DNA from: Pasteurella oralis
GTDB taxonomy: Bacteria; Pseudomonadota; Gammaproteobacteria; Enterobacterales; Pasteurellaceae
Assembly (NCBI RefSeq): GCF_002850605.1
Contig: NZ_NXGB01000004.1
Coordinates: forward strand, 1-64,000
DNA: 64,000 bases
Direction: 5' to 3'
The notes beneath the pieces are model-generated. The model was not told where the DNA came from, ran no database searches, and was given only the letters and a program-made list of their open reading frames with translations. The position numbers and the translations under genes are program-made. Below are positions 19,498 through 29,571 of this stretch, one piece after another; the first letter of the stretch is position 1; each line of letters starts with the position of its first letter.

Positions 19498-20094
19498 TTA
19501 CAACTGAATACCTGAGAATGACATAAAACCAAGTGCCATTAAGCCAACAGTAATAAAGGTAATCCCTAAACCACGTAAACCCGCTGGTACATCAGAATAT
19601 TTCATTTTTTCAGTGATTCCTGCAAGTGCAACAATTGCTAACATCCAGCCAGTACCCGCACCTAAACCATAAACAACAGATTCTGCGAAGTTATAATCAC
19701 GCTGTACCATAAATGATACACCACCAAAAATTGCACAGTTTACTGTAATTAATGGTAAGAAAATCCCTAATGCGTTATAAAGTGCTGGGAAATACTTATC
19801 AAGCACCATTTCAAGAATTTGAACTAATGCCGCAATGACACCGATGAAAGTAATGAAGTTTAAGAAACTTAAATCAATACCTTGTACTAATGCACTGTCT
19901 TTTAAAATATGGGTATAAACCAATTGGTTCACTGGGACAGCAATCCCTAATACCACGATAACCGCAATACCCAAACCAAACGAAGTTGACACTTTTTTCG
20001 ATACAGCAAGGAATGTACACATCCCCAAGAAGAAAGAAAGCGCCATATTTTCGATAAAGACAGATTTAACGAAAAGACTAATATAATGTTCCAT
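19498..20094 (-). CDS. nqrE: Na+-NQR subunit E
   Basis: Integral membrane subunit, 198 residues with six helices, related to NqrD by an inverted-topology duplication. Together with NqrD it holds the intramembrane iron site; candidate cysteine-containing segments are [10 protein letters not shown] and [10 protein letters not shown]. It is involved in electron transfer from NqrF to NqrC across the membrane. It starts 3 bases after the nqrD stop, so it is tightly coupled. Confidence 0.97.
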   Translation of the reverse strand: MEHYISLFVKSVFIENMALSFFLGMCTFLAVSKKVSTSFGLGIAVIVVLGIAVPVNQLVYTHILKDSALVQGIDLSFLNFITFIGVIAALVQILEMVLDKYFPALYNALGIFLPLITVNCAIFGGVSFMVQRDYNFAESVVYGLGAGTGWMLAIVALAGITEKMKYSDVPAGLRGLGITFITVGLMALGFMSFSGIQL

Positions 20095-20097
20095 AGA

Positions 20098-20724
20098 CTA
20101 TTTCTCCACCTGCTCTGGTTTTAAGGTACGGATACCCCAAATAATAAAACCGATAATAAAGAATGCGCTTGGTGCAAGTAGGAATAAACCATTAGTTTGA
20201 TACCAACCACCATCTTGAATAGTTTGGAAAACAGTCATACCAAATAATTTACCAGAACCAATCAATTCACGGATAAATGCAACTGAAATTAAAATTGCAC
20301 CATAACCGAGACCATTACCAATACCATCAACTAAACTTTCTAACGGACGTGATTTCATCGCAAAAGCTTCTGCGCGCCCCATCACGATACAGTTAGTAAT
20401 AATCAAACCAACGAAAACCGAAAGTTGTTTAGATAGACCATAGGCATATGCACGTAAAATTTGGTCAACCAAAATTACTAATGAAGCAATAATGGCCATT
20501 TGCACAATAATACGCACGCTATTTGGAATATAGTTACGGATCAATGAAATAAATAAGTTAGAAAATGCTGTTACAAAGGTTACAGCCAATGTCATCACGA
20601 CTGCAGTTTCTAACTTGGTAGTGACCGCCAGTGCAGAACAAATACCTAAAATCTGTAATGCGATCGGGTTGTTGTCCATAATTGGAGATAACAACAAGCC
20701 TTTTAACTTTTTAGTATCAGCCAT
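20098..20724 (-). CDS. nqrD: Na+-NQR subunit D
   Basis: Integral membrane subunit, 208 residues with six helices, homologous to RnfE. Cysteines in [10 protein letters not shown] and [13 protein letters not shown] correspond to the shared iron site with NqrE. Its start overlaps the nqrC stop by 8 bases, showing translational coupling within the operon. Confidence 0.97.
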   Translation of the reverse strand: MADTKKLKGLLLSPIMDNNPIALQILGICSALAVTTKLETAVVMTLAVTFVTAFSNLFISLIRNYIPNSVRIIVQMAIIASLVILVDQILRAYAYGLSKQLSVFVGLIITNCIVMGRAEAFAMKSRPLESLVDGIGNGLGYGAILISVAFIRELIGSGKLFGMTVFQTIQDGGWYQTNGLFLLAPSAFFIIGFIIWGIRTLKPEQVEK

Positions 20725-21499
20725 TGTTTAACGCTCCTGCTTTAAGTTTTGCTAAGAAAGGACCGAAACCTTTTTGACCTAACCAGAATTTGAATGAGTT
20801 ATTCACACCGTTACTGGTTAAAGTTGAACCTGAAATTGCATCAATACCATGTTCAGCATTGCTTGACGCACCTTTACTTACAAATAAACCTATTTGATTA
20901 TCTGAGGTATAAAGCTTTTTGCCAACAAACTGTGCTTGCCATTTCGGGTTTTCGATTTCACCACCCAATCCTGGGGTTTCACCTTGATCGTAATAAGTAA
21001 TACCATTGACTGTATTACCATCAGGCTGTACTGACATAAAGCCATACATCACTGACCATAAACCTGTACCATAGAATGGTAAAACGACTTGCGTCACTTG
21101 ACCTGCATCATTTTTTACAAGATACACTTCAGCAAAATTTGCACGTACACGAATATTCGCAACATCTTCTTCCGCTGCTAATTTAACGCTTTGCGCTGGA
21201 TCTTTAACTGCTTTTGCAGCATCAAAACCAACTTGAGCAGGCGCAAAATCACCTGTATTTAGGTCAACTAAGCGAGCTTCAATATTTTTTGCATAGATAG
21301 TTTTGATTTCACTATTTTTAGTGCCTTCTTTTAATAAACCAGCAACACTTAAAATATTCTTTTGCTTATCTAATTCTTTTTGTTCAATTTGAGTTGGTTT
21401 AAGTAATACCGCAGAACCTGCTACGATAATAGAACAAACTAAACTCAATAACACAATGACGAGAAGTGTTCCGCCAACGCTATCTTTATTCTTAAACAT
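20717..21499 (-). CDS. nqrC: Na+-NQR subunit C
   Basis: Periplasm-exposed flavoprotein subunit carrying covalent FMN. One N-terminal membrane anchor covers about residues 10-32. The flavinylation motif is [10 protein letters not shown], with Thr226 as the predicted FMN attachment site for ApbE. The protein is 260 residues from the ATG giving [10 protein letters not shown]; the open frame extends 24 residues further upstream inside nqrB but those residues do not fit the family. The gene overlaps both nqrB and nqrD by 8 bases. Confidence 0.96.
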   Translation of the reverse strand: MFKNKDSVGGTLLVIVLLSLVCSIIVAGSAVLLKPTQIEQKELDKQKNILSVAGLLKEGTKNSEIKTIYAKNIEARLVDLNTGDFAPAQVGFDAAKAVKDPAQSVKLAAEEDVANIRVRANFAEVYLVKNDAGQVTQVVLPFYGTGLWSVMYGFMSVQPDGNTVNGITYYDQGETPGLGGEIENPKWQAQFVGKKLYTSDNQIGLFVSKGASSNAEHGIDAISGSTLTSNGVNNSFKFWLGQKGFGPFLAKLKAGALNNG

Positions 21500-22724
21500 T
21501 GCGAGCTCTCCGACGTTTAATATTGGCTTGAACGACAAGGTAATCAAATACTGGTGCAAATAAGTTAGCAAATAAAATCGCTAACATCATACCTTCTGGA
21601 TAAGCAGGGTTAACCACACGGATTAATACCGCCATCGCACCGATTAAAATACCATACCACCATTTTCCTTTATTAGTGAACGCCGCTGAAACAGGATCTG
21701 TTGCCATAAAGAACATACCAAGTGCGAAGCCACCTAATACTAAATGCCAATGCCAAGGCATTGCAAATAATGGATTTGTATCTGAACCAATTAAGTTAAA
21801 TAACGTTGAAATTGCGATCATACCAACCATCACACCAGCAATAATGCGCCAAGAAGCAATACGGGCAAAAACGATCACTGCTGCACCAATTAATAATGCT
21901 AAAGTTGATACTTCACCAATAGAACCTGGAATATTACCTAAAAATGCATCCATCCAAGTAATAGGTTGACCCGTCACAACATGTTTTAAGCCCACTTGAC
22001 CTTCAACCGCCCATTGTGAAAGTGCTGTTGCACCAGAGAAACCATCAGCTGCAACCCAAACTGTATCACCAGAGATCTGTGCAGGATAAGCAAAAAATAA
22101 GAATGCACGCGCAGCTAAAGCTGGGTTCATGAAGTTTTTACCAACACCACCAAAAATTTCTTTCGCGACAACAACACCGAATGTCGTTGCTAATGCTGCC
22201 TGCCATAATGGTAAAGTTGGAGGCACAATTAACGCTAAAAGAATTGAGGTAACAAAGAAACCTTCGTTAATCTCATGTTTACGCACCATGGCAAATAAAA
22301 CTTCCCAGAAACCACCCACTAAAAAGACAGTTAAATAAATAGGTAGGAAGTAAGTAGCGCCTAACAGCATTTTACTTACCCAACCAGCAGATGCCGTTAA
22401 ATCTGCACCTAAAGCATTACTTAAAGCATATTGCCAATGGTTTGCAATCGCCTGTTGTAATGTGCCTAAAGCATCTGTAGCAAGGATTGCCTGCGCTCCA
22501 ACGTTATACATACCGTAGAACATCGCAGGGAAAAGCGAAAGCCACACTAATACCATCATACGTTTTGAATCTAACGCATCACGCACATGAGAAGCTTTGT
22601 GCGTTACTGTACCTGGCGTATATAAAAAGGTTGCGGTTGCTTCAAACAATGCATACCATTTTTCATATTTTCCACCCGGTAAAAACGCAGGTTCAATTTT
22701 TTCAATAAAATGTTTTAAACCCAT
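21492..22724 (-). CDS. nqrB: Na+-NQR subunit B
   Basis: Main membrane subunit, containing the Na+ pathway, riboflavin and a covalent FMN, and the ubiquinone site near its N-terminus. It has 410 residues and about ten helices. The FMN motif is [12 protein letters not shown] with Thr233 as the attachment residue. The conserved [20 protein letters not shown] segment is intact. It lies 2 bases after nqrA. Confidence 0.98.
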   Translation of the reverse strand: MGLKHFIEKIEPAFLPGGKYEKWYALFEATATFLYTPGTVTHKASHVRDALDSKRMMVLVWLSLFPAMFYGMYNVGAQAILATDALGTLQQAIANHWQYALSNALGADLTASAGWVSKMLLGATYFLPIYLTVFLVGGFWEVLFAMVRKHEINEGFFVTSILLALIVPPTLPLWQAALATTFGVVVAKEIFGGVGKNFMNPALAARAFLFFAYPAQISGDTVWVAADGFSGATALSQWAVEGQVGLKHVVTGQPITWMDAFLGNIPGSIGEVSTLALLIGAAVIVFARIASWRIIAGVMVGMIAISTLFNLIGSDTNPLFAMPWHWHLVLGGFALGMFFMATDPVSAAFTNKGKWWYGILIGAMAVLIRVVNPAYPEGMMLAILFANLFAPVFDYLVVQANIKRRRARNV

Positions 22725-22726
22725 TT

Positions 22727-24070
22727 TTAACCTTCCTTCTCGATCTTATCTAACGCTTGACGTAAGAGCGGACCATATTCATTTTTACCAGGACAAACAA
22801 AGGTACAAAGTGCTAAATCTTCTTCATCTAGCTCTAAACAACCTAATGTTTGTGCCGAATCTGTATCACCAGCGCTCAAATCACGTAATAATAAAGTTGG
22901 AATAATATCCAATGGCATTACACGCTCATACGCACCGATTGGTACCATCGCACGCTCACCGCCATTTACTGCGGTAGTAAAGTTGAATAATTTCTTCGAG
23001 AAATGCCCTAATACAGTACGAGAAAGTGAATATTTATTTGCACCCGGCATAATCCAGCCTAAGAATTCTTTCTCACGACCCTCTTCTAAAACCGATACTT
23101 GTAATGCATAGCGACCTAAATAATCCACAGGACCTACTGCTTTTACCCCACTTAATACAGAGCCAGAAATGACGCGATTTTCGCCATCTTTCAGCTCGTT
23201 AGCGATTAACTGCGAAAGATTTGCGCCCATAACAGTACGCACTAAGCGAGGATTTTTTACCTGAGGACCCGCTAATGAAATAACACGGTTGACATCAAGT
23301 TCACCCGTTGTAAATAAATGGGCAATCGCAATGACATCTTGATAATTAATATACCAAACTGACTTTGTTGCGCTGACAGGATCAATAAAATGAATATGTG
23401 TACCACTTAATCCAGCAGGATGTGGACCAGCAAAATCTTTCACTTCTAAATTTTCAATATTTGCTGTACTAGGAATATGAGTATCAGGTGCTTTACAAAG
23501 GTATACTTTACCTTCATGCAAACGGCTTAATACTGTTAAACCTTGTAAAAATGCTTGCTCATGTTCTTTTAAAATCACTTGAGGATCAGCTGCTAATGGA
23601 TTGGTATCCATCGCATTAACAAAAATGGATACAGGGGTTGCATCAATGGCAGGTACTTTACTGAAAGGACGCGTACGAAGTGCGGTCCATAATCCTGAAG
23701 TTTGTAAATTTTGACGAACTTGCTCTGAAGTAAGTTGTTTTAATTCCTCTGCAGAATACTTGGTAAAAGTGATTTGCTCGTCACCTTCCACTTTAATTAC
23801 CACAGATTGTAAAACACGCTTAGCACCGCGATTAATCGCAGTTACAGTACCACTTGCAGGTGCAGTAAATACTACGCCAGGATTCTTTTTATCTTCAAAA
23901 AGTACCTGACCTTTCTTTACAATATCACCTTCGCGTACCTTCATTGAAGGACGCATTCCCACATACTCTTCACCAAGCAAAGCAACTTCGGTGATAGCAT
24001 TGCCATCACAGATTACCTGCTCTGGCTTCCCAGCGATAGGAAGATCCAAGCCTTTTTTAATCGTAATCAT
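22727..24070 (-). CDS. nqrA: Na+-NQR subunit A
   Basis: Cytoplasmic subunit of Na+-NQR implicated in quinone binding. It has 447 residues with the standard start [18 protein letters not shown], the biotinyl/lipoyl-like segment [18 protein letters not shown] near residues 67-84, and [18 protein letters not shown]. It is the first gene of the operon. No strong Shine-Dalgarno sequence is visible upstream of the ATG (AAAGTAGTGCAAACAAT). A 23-base palindrome lies 37 bases upstream. An uptake signal is embedded at 23678-23686. Confidence 0.97.
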   Translation of the reverse strand: MITIKKGLDLPIAGKPEQVICDGNAITEVALLGEEYVGMRPSMKVREGDIVKKGQVLFEDKKNPGVVFTAPASGTVTAINRGAKRVLQSVVIKVEGDEQITFTKYSAEELKQLTSEQVRQNLQTSGLWTALRTRPFSKVPAIDATPVSIFVNAMDTNPLAADPQVILKEHEQAFLQGLTVLSRLHEGKVYLCKAPDTHIPSTANIENLEVKDFAGPHPAGLSGTHIHFIDPVSATKSVWYINYQDVIAIAHLFTTGELDVNRVISLAGPQVKNPRLVRTVMGANLSQLIANELKDGENRVISGSVLSGVKAVGPVDYLGRYALQVSVLEEGREKEFLGWIMPGANKYSLSRTVLGHFSKKLFNFTTAVNGGERAMVPIGAYERVMPLDIIPTLLLRDLSAGDTDSAQTLGCLELDEEDLALCTFVCPGKNEYGPLLRQALDKIEKEG

Positions 24071-24540
24071 ATTGTTTGCACTACTTTTAGTCAGATTAAA
24101 AATATAGTTACAGTCAACACAACTGTAACCTCGTCTTGAGTAATGATTTCAGCTTATTGTCATAGTGCTTAGTGCGCGATAACAACAGACTTAATTTCAC
24201 ATAAATTAAAACTCAAATTCTGTTTTCGTCTCTATTTTGAATCAAGAAAAATGCCATCAACTGTTCAAAATACAAACGTTAAAATTTTGCTAAAATTAAA
24301 CGCTTTATTTTAACCAAATAATAACTTTGGTGCCACTTCCACACTCTGTTTTTCGTTATTTTTAGCTAAAAAAAGTGATTTTTTTGAACGATGTCAAATT
24401 TTGCTCTTATAGGGTAAGTCACAATTACTCATAAAGTGTTAGCTTAATAAACATAATTTTATTGTGTAGTATTATGCATGAACGAAATAACGATTACAGT
24501 AACAATATTTAATTCAGTTTAAAAACAGTACACAAAATAA
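24071..24540. promoter_or_regulatory. Upstream region of the nqr operon
   Basis: There is no gene in these bases. The only clear structure is GTTACAGT-N7-ACTGTAAC at 24107-24129, a perfect 8-bp inverted repeat 37 bases before nqrA. It could be an operator or a 5' UTR hairpin. The remaining AT-rich sequence should contain the nqr promoter, but I cannot pick one box with confidence. Confidence 0.45.
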
Positions 24541-24572
24541 AGCCTAGTTAAATTAAAACAATTAACTAGGCT
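24541..24572 (-). terminator. Terminator of the sugar ABC genes
   Basis: AGCCTAGTTAA (24541-24551) and TTAACTAGGCT (24562-24572) make an 11-bp stem with a 10-base loop, followed on the minus strand by TTATTTTGTG. It lies 28 bases after the permease gene. Confidence 0.85.
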
Positions 24573-24600
24573 CATGCGCAAAAGTTTGAATTACACAAAA

Positions 24601-25629
24601 CTATTCTCTAAAAAATAAACGTTTTAAACGTTGAGTAGATATTTCACCACGACGAAGTTGATCTAAGAAAACCGCTAAAATAATGACTAGACCGATAATT
24701 AAACGCTGCAAATATGAAGTCACATTTAACAATGTCAACCCATTTTGTAGTACCCCCATAATTAGTGCACCGATAGAGGTACTAATCACCGAGCCTACAC
24801 CGCCTATTAAACTCGTTCCACCAATAACCGTTGCAGCAATTGCATCTAACTCATAGCCATTACCAGCAATAGGCTGTGCCGCATTCAAACGCCCCACTAA
24901 AATAACCGCACCAATCGCAGCTAAAGCACCATTAATTACATAGGCTTTAATTTCAAGTCTCTCAATATTAATCCCTGATAATCGAACGGCTTCACGATTA
25001 CCACCTAATGCATAAATTTGCCGCCCAAATACAGTTTGAGTCAGTACATAAAAACTGACTAGTACAACAATTAACGCAATAATTACAGGGATAGGGATCG
25101 CAAATGTTTCTGTCAATGCAATACGTCCATTTCCTAAAAAACGTAATGCTTCTGGAAAATTATAAATTGTTTTCCCATCTGAAATAGTTAAAGCTAATCC
25201 TCTAGCAATCCCCATCATGCCCAATGTTGTTATAAAAGGCGTAACTTTACCATAAACAATCACCAGTCCATTTACATAACCACAGAGTATCCCAACAAAA
25301 ATAGCAGCTAAAACAGCACCTATAACCACACACAACACGGCAAAACTTGAAGGTTCTTCACCTAACCAGTCCATCCCCCAATGTGTAAATACGCCTAAAC
25401 ACACCGCACTTAACGCCACAATAGAGCCTACAGATAAATCAATTCCCCCCGTTAAAATCACATAAGTCATCCCCACAGAAATCACACAAATGATAGATAC
25501 CTGCAATAAAATATTCATTATGTTGTTCGCAGATAGAAAAACATCGGAACTAAAAGACATACCGATAATCATAAGCAGCAAAATGATACCAATTCCTAAT
25601 TTTGAAAAGACTTTTCTTAAACTTGTCAT
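24601..25629 (-). CDS. Ribose/allose-type ABC transporter permease
   Basis: RbsC-family inner-membrane permease, which forms a homodimeric channel for a pentose or hexose. It has 342 residues with about ten hydrophobic helices. Family hallmarks are SVGMTYVILTGGIDLSVGS, the coupling segment ALGGNREAVRLSGI, and ATVIGGTSLIGGVGSV. The ATG was chosen for AGGTG at suitable distance; the open frame runs 7 codons further into the ATPase gene. It is the second gene of a two-gene unit with the ATPase and probably works with the divergent binding protein. Confidence 0.9.
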   Translation of the reverse strand: MTSLRKVFSKLGIGIILLLMIIGMSFSSDVFLSANNIMNILLQVSIICVISVGMTYVILTGGIDLSVGSIVALSAVCLGVFTHWGMDWLGEEPSSFAVLCVVIGAVLAAIFVGILCGYVNGLVIVYGKVTPFITTLGMMGIARGLALTISDGKTIYNFPEALRFLGNGRIALTETFAIPIPVIIALIVVLVSFYVLTQTVFGRQIYALGGNREAVRLSGINIERLEIKAYVINGALAAIGAVILVGRLNAAQPIAGNGYELDAIAATVIGGTSLIGGVGSVISTSIGALIMGVLQNGLTLLNVTSYLQRLIIGLVIILAVFLDQLRRGEISTQRLKRLFFRE

Positions 25630-25636
25630 AGCACAC

Positions 25637-27133
25637 CTACTCATCCACACCTATCATTAAACGCATTAAATTTTCTTCTGAAATATCTGCTTTATCGGTC
25701 ACTTCTTTAACAATTGTTCCTTGTCGCATCACAATCACTCTATCAGACATCGTAATTAACTCAGGTAAGTCTGAAGAAACCATCACAATAGAGCCACCTT
25801 CATTCGTAAATTGGCGCATTAAGTCATAAATTTCAGATTTTGCCCCCACATCAATACCTCGTGTCGGTTCATCAAAAAACAGAATCTTAACGTCACTTTC
25901 TAACCAACGTGCAATGATCACTTTTTGTTGATTCCCACCAGAAAGTGTTTTACTGGTTTGTTCTTGACTCTGAGAGGCAATTCGCAGTTTTTGCCGATTC
26001 TCTTCTGCCACTTGACGCTCCAGCGCTTTATTTAAAAAAAGACCATTCCAAAAACGTTTTAAAATTGGCAATGTAATATTTTCTCTAATGCTAAGCCCTA
26101 ATACTAAGCCTTGTTGTTTTCGATCTTCTGTAATAAAACCAATCTTATGTTTAACTGCCTCCTCAGGAGAGCGAATCCTCACCTCCTGTCCAAAAACAGA
26201 AATTGTCCCTTGTGCCTCATCAGCACCAAAAATTGCCCTTAATAACTCTGTCCGTCCAGCACCAACTAAACCTGCAAAGCCAAGAATTTCCCCTTCATGT
26301 AAAACAAAAGAGGCGGGTTTAATATGTTTATTGGTCAAATTCTCGACTCTTAACGTTTCCCTCGTCGGAATATAATTACGCTGATATTGCGAAAAACTAA
26401 TTTCACGCCCCACCATTAATTTCACAATTTCATCTGGTGATGTTTCACGATAAGCCATTGTGCCAGTTAATTGACCATCTCGTAGCACAGTAACCCTGTC
26501 CGCAATAAACTTAAATTCTTCCAAACGATGGGAGATATAAATCATTGCCACATCTTTTTCTTTTAACTGATGGATAATTTTAAAAAGGGTTTGCGTATTT
26601 TTTCGCGAGATAGACGAGGTAGGTTCATCAAAAATAATCACTTTGTATTCACTAAAAACGGCTTTCGCAATTTCGACCATTTGTTGTTGAGCAATAGATA
26701 AATCTGCAACTTTAGCATCGGGGTCAATATCTAGCTCTAACTCACTAATAATTTGTTGCGTTTTCTGTCGCATAACAGCCCAATCCATTTTTCCACAAAA
26801 TGTCGCTTTTTCATTACCCAGAAAAATATTTTCTAGTACAGATAATTGGGGCACTAACATCAATTCTTGATGAATAAACCCAATACCCAGTGCCTGTGCC
26901 TCTTTCACACTTTGTGGCAGATAAGGTTGTCCCTCAAACAACATTTCGCCCTGCTCAAAAGAATAGATACCAGCAATAATCTTGCATAAAGTGGATTTTC
27001 CTGCACCATTTTCCCCCACAAGGCAATGCACTTCACCTGCATAAATGTCCATATCTATCTTCTTTAGAATCGGCACACCAAAAAAACTTTTATCAATATC
27101 TCTCAGCTTCAAGATGCAATTTTTATGTTTCAT
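25637..27133 (-). CDS. Sugar ABC transporter ATP-binding protein (RbsA/AlsA type)
   Basis: Tandem-domain ATPase, 498 residues. The first domain has Walker A GENGAGKST, signature LSIAQQQMVEIAKA and Walker B VIIFDEPTSS. The second has the degenerate Walker A typical of the family (GLVGAGRTE), signature LSGGNQQKVIIARW and ILFFDEPTRGIDVG. This asymmetry is normal for RbsA/MglA/AlsA proteins. The ATG giving MKHKNCILKL was chosen; the preceding 50 in-frame residues are not family-like and reach across the promoter region. The Shine-Dalgarno is weak. The sugar is unknown; the partner binding protein resembles AlsB. Confidence 0.92.
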   Translation of the reverse strand: MKHKNCILKLRDIDKSFFGVPILKKIDMDIYAGEVHCLVGENGAGKSTLCKIIAGIYSFEQGEMLFEGQPYLPQSVKEAQALGIGFIHQELMLVPQLSVLENIFLGNEKATFCGKMDWAVMRQKTQQIISELELDIDPDAKVADLSIAQQQMVEIAKAVFSEYKVIIFDEPTSSISRKNTQTLFKIIHQLKEKDVAMIYISHRLEEFKFIADRVTVLRDGQLTGTMAYRETSPDEIVKLMVGREISFSQYQRNYIPTRETLRVENLTNKHIKPASFVLHEGEILGFAGLVGAGRTELLRAIFGADEAQGTISVFGQEVRIRSPEEAVKHKIGFITEDRKQQGLVLGLSIRENITLPILKRFWNGLFLNKALERQVAEENRQKLRIASQSQEQTSKTLSGGNQQKVIIARWLESDVKILFFDEPTRGIDVGAKSEIYDLMRQFTNEGGSIVMVSSDLPELITMSDRVIVMRQGTIVKEVTDKADISEENLMRLMIGVDE

Positions 27134-27195
27134 AAAATAAATCCACACTTTATTGACTTTCAATTCATAGCATAATTTAAACAGAGTATAAAAAA

Positions 27196-27238
27196 TGTGA
27201 AAGAAGTCACGGTTTGAAAATTTTAATCTGTCTATACT
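27196..27238 (+). promoter_or_regulatory. CRP-like site and promoter of the sugar-binding protein
   Basis: TGTGA-AAGAAG-TCACG at 27196-27211 matches the CRP consensus at nine of ten half-site positions. A TATACT -10 box lies at 27233-27238. A start near 27245 would put the site centre at about -41.5, the class II activation position. The divergent ATPase-permease genes share this 140-base region. Confidence 0.65.
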
Positions 27239-27273
27239 GAAACTTCCTGATTCACTCTTAGAGGAGATAGATA

Positions 27274-28215
27274 ATGGTGTCACAACTTTTCAAAAAAACG
27301 ATAACTGCAACTGCATTACTCATCGCATTATCAAGTTCCGCCTTAGCTGCTGAAAAACCGCAAATTGCATTACTCATGAAAACCCTAAGTAATGAATACT
27401 TTATCACTATGCGACAAGGTGCCGAAGAAAAAGCGAAAGAAGTCAATATTGATCTTATTGTGCAAGTCGCTGAAAAAGAAGATTCGACTGAACAGCTTGT
27501 AGGCTTAGTAGAAAATATGATCGCTAAAAAAGTCGATGGAATCATTGTTACTCCAAATGACTCTATTGCATTTATTCCTGCTTTTCAAAAAGCAGAAAAA
27601 GCGGGAATTCCAATTATTGATTTGGATGTCCGCTTAGATGAAAAAGCAACCAAGAAAGCGGGATTAAAATTTAATTACGTCGGTGTAGATAATTTCCATG
27701 GTGGTTATTTAGCTGCAAAAAATCTGACAGAAGCATTAAATAATACAGGTGATGTGGCTATTTTAGAAGGCATTCCTGGTGTAGATAATGGTGAGCAACG
27801 CAAAGCAGGTGCGCTTAAAGCATTTGCTGAAGCACAAAATATTAAAGTAGTTGCTTCCCAATCTGCTAACTGGGAAACAGAGCAAGCACTTAATGTTACA
27901 ACAAATATTTTAACTGCTCATCCAAATATCAAGGGAATTTTTGCTGCTAATGATAATATGGCGATTGGTGCAGTCACCGCAATTGAAAACGCAGGATTAG
28001 CTGGAAAAGTTCTTGTCGCAGGTTATGATGGTATTCCACTCGCAATTGACTATGTTAAACAAGGTAAAATGCAAAATACTATTGACCAGCTACCTAAAAA
28101 ACAAGTCGCTGTTGCGATTGATAGTATTTTGAAAAAATTGAAAAAAGAAGAACTTCCTGAATTCTACTACGTTGATCCTGTCGTTGTAGATAAAGAAAAA
28201 TCAAAAGAATACTAA
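27274..28215 (+). CDS. Periplasmic sugar-binding protein (ribose/allose family)
   Basis: Type I periplasmic binding protein that captures the substrate for the neighbouring importer. The signal peptide covers residues 1-25 with likely cleavage at ALA before AEKPQ. The mature protein has features similar to E. coli AlsB: LMKTLSNEYF near the start, DGIIVTPNDS, IPIIDLDVRLDEKATKKAG, VASQSANWETEQAL and FAANDNMAIGAV. It has 313 residues and AGAGGAGA before the ATG. Allose, ribose or a related sugar are all possible; no sugar-metabolising gene lies next to it to decide. Confidence 0.9.
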   Translation: MVSQLFKKTITATALLIALSSSALAAEKPQIALLMKTLSNEYFITMRQGAEEKAKEVNIDLIVQVAEKEDSTEQLVGLVENMIAKKVDGIIVTPNDSIAFIPAFQKAEKAGIPIIDLDVRLDEKATKKAGLKFNYVGVDNFHGGYLAAKNLTEALNNTGDVAILEGIPGVDNGEQRKAGALKAFAEAQNIKVVASQSANWETEQALNVTTNILTAHPNIKGIFAANDNMAIGAVTAIENAGLAGKVLVAGYDGIPLAIDYVKQGKMQNTIDQLPKKQVAVAIDSILKKLKKEELPEFYYVDPVVVDKEKSKEY

Positions 28216-28242
28216 ACCACTGAACAAAACTTTCTAAAAAAG

Positions 28243-28286
28243 GACCGCACTTTTACACATCATATCGCAAAAGTGTGGTCTTTTTA
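28243..28286. terminator. Bidirectional terminator: binding protein / bolA
   Basis: GACCGCACTTTT (28243-28254) pairs with AAAAGTGTGGTC (28269-28280) with one G-U pair, then TTTTTA. It is one intact uptake signal opposite a decayed copy, between convergent genes. Confidence 0.85.
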
Positions 28287-28295
28287 TCGGTACTT

Positions 28296-28607
28296 TTATT
28301 GCCCAACACCAAGACAATTTGGTGAGTTAGGAAAAGTTTCATCCTGTGCTTGCCATTCCGCTTTGTTATACAAATGTAAAGCTAGGGCATGGATACCATT
28401 TTGCAAATCTTCAGCTAAAAATTGATACACTTTGCGGTGACGAGCAACTTTAGTTAATCCATCAAAGTGATCGCTCACTAACACAACTTTAAAATGCGAA
28501 TCTGTACCACGTCCTGAACTATGCATGTGACTTTCATTTTCAACATGTAAAAAGTGCGGTACAAATTCTTGCGATAATCGAGCAATCAATTCTTGTTGTT
28601 TTGACAT
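28296..28607 (-). CDS. bolA: BolA family protein
   Basis: BolA-type protein, 103 residues, which in E. coli is a stress and stationary-phase morphogene and partners monothiol glutaredoxins in iron-sulfur handling. The conserved segments are HFLHVENESHMHSSGRGTDSHFKVVLVSDHFDGLTKVARHRKVYQ; the His residues in it are candidate metal ligands. An uptake signal lies inside the coding sequence near 28552. The next gene, yajG, is divergent; the bolA/yajG neighbourhood is conserved in gammaproteobacteria. Confidence 0.95.
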   Translation of the reverse strand: MSKQQELIARLSQEFVPHFLHVENESHMHSSGRGTDSHFKVVLVSDHFDGLTKVARHRKVYQFLAEDLQNGIHALALHLYNKAEWQAQDETFPNSPNCLGVGQ

Positions 28608-28744
28608 CTATTTTTTCTCACTACATAAATAAATTTAAGGCATAAAGGCTATACATTCGTACCTAACTTTGCAAGAATAATGTGAATTAATTTTTATACT
28701 CAACTGTCTAAGCCATCAGCCCCTTTTTATCTCACGAGGACATT

Positions 28745-29338
28745 ATGAAACTACGTAAAACTTTATCACTTAGCGCACTTATTGCCAGTAGTGTGTTACT
28801 CACTGCTTGCCAAACACTACCATCAACGCTAACTTTCACTCCTCCTGCACCAACAGCAGCAATGACGATTAATCAAAGTGCGGTCGTTTTTGTAACAGTT
28901 CGCGATAGCCGCCCTCAAACTGAAGTTTCTAGCTATGTTGCTGACGGTAAATTAATCAAGCTATCAGCAACCCCAAGTGTCTCACAGCTTTTCCAACAAG
29001 CTGAACAACAAGATTTAATCAGTAAAGGTTTCCGTATTGGTACTGCCCAAAATTCAAATGCTGCTGTTACAGTGGATGTACGTGCTTTTTATGCAAACGT
29101 AGAACAAGGCAATTTACGTTATCACATTGATAGCAAAGTTGAGATCACTATTCACGTGCAAGGTGCAAAAGGACAATTTAGCAAAAATATCAATGCTAAT
29201 CGTACCTATGCGGGTGCATTCTCTGCCAAAAATCCTGAAATCCAAAAAATCTTAGGCGAAACATTTAACGAAGTCGTCAAATCAATTTACAGTGACCATG
29301 AAATAGCAAATGCGATTAATACGGTATCTACACTATAA
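28745..29338 (+). CDS. yajG: YajG family lipoprotein
   Basis: Predicted outer-membrane or periplasmic lipoprotein of unknown function. The signal peptide ends in LLTAC with lipidated Cys22. The domain is the YajG fold (VTVRDSRPQTEVSSYVADGKLIKLSATPSV; VDVRAFYANVEQGNLRYHIDSKVEI). It has 197 residues, with CGAGGA upstream of the ATG. An uptake signal within the gene near 28878 encodes part of QSAVVFV. Confidence 0.92.
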   Translation: MKLRKTLSLSALIASSVLLTACQTLPSTLTFTPPAPTAAMTINQSAVVFVTVRDSRPQTEVSSYVADGKLIKLSATPSVSQLFQQAEQQDLISKGFRIGTAQNSNAAVTVDVRAFYANVEQGNLRYHIDSKVEITIHVQGAKGQFSKNINANRTYAGAFSAKNPEIQKILGETFNEVVKSIYSDHEIANAINTVSTL

Positions 29339-29363
29339 CATTACTGTAGCCAACACAGCCCAT

Positions 29364-29396
29364 CATTCGATCCTAATACCTTATTAGGATCGAATG
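29364..29396. terminator. Strong hairpin after yajG
   Basis: A perfect 15-bp inverted repeat (CATTCGATCCTAATA and its complement) with a 3-base loop starts 26 bases after the yajG stop. There is no T-tract on either side, so it may act as an mRNA-stabilising or factor-dependent termination hairpin. Confidence 0.6.
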
Positions 29397-29539
29397 CTTC
29401 TCAGCAAATAGCTTAAACATCCAATACACAAAACGATTTCCTTGTTTTCCTCCTTAAAAACACAACCCTCGAATAAAATCCTTAAAACTAAATTGAATAA
29501 TGTTTCATTTTTTAATCAATATTTGTTATTATTTTTTGC

Positions 29540-29558
29540 GAATAATTCTCATTAATAA
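29540..29558 (+). promoter_or_regulatory. Possible Fur-like box before the methyltransferase
   Basis: GAATAATTCTCATTAATAA shows NATAAT-like repeats and, in its best register, agrees with the 19-bp Fur consensus at about 11 positions. It lies 14 bases upstream of the methyltransferase ATG. This is a weak call in AT-rich sequence. Confidence 0.25.
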
Positions 29559-29571
29559 ATAAAGGACGACA

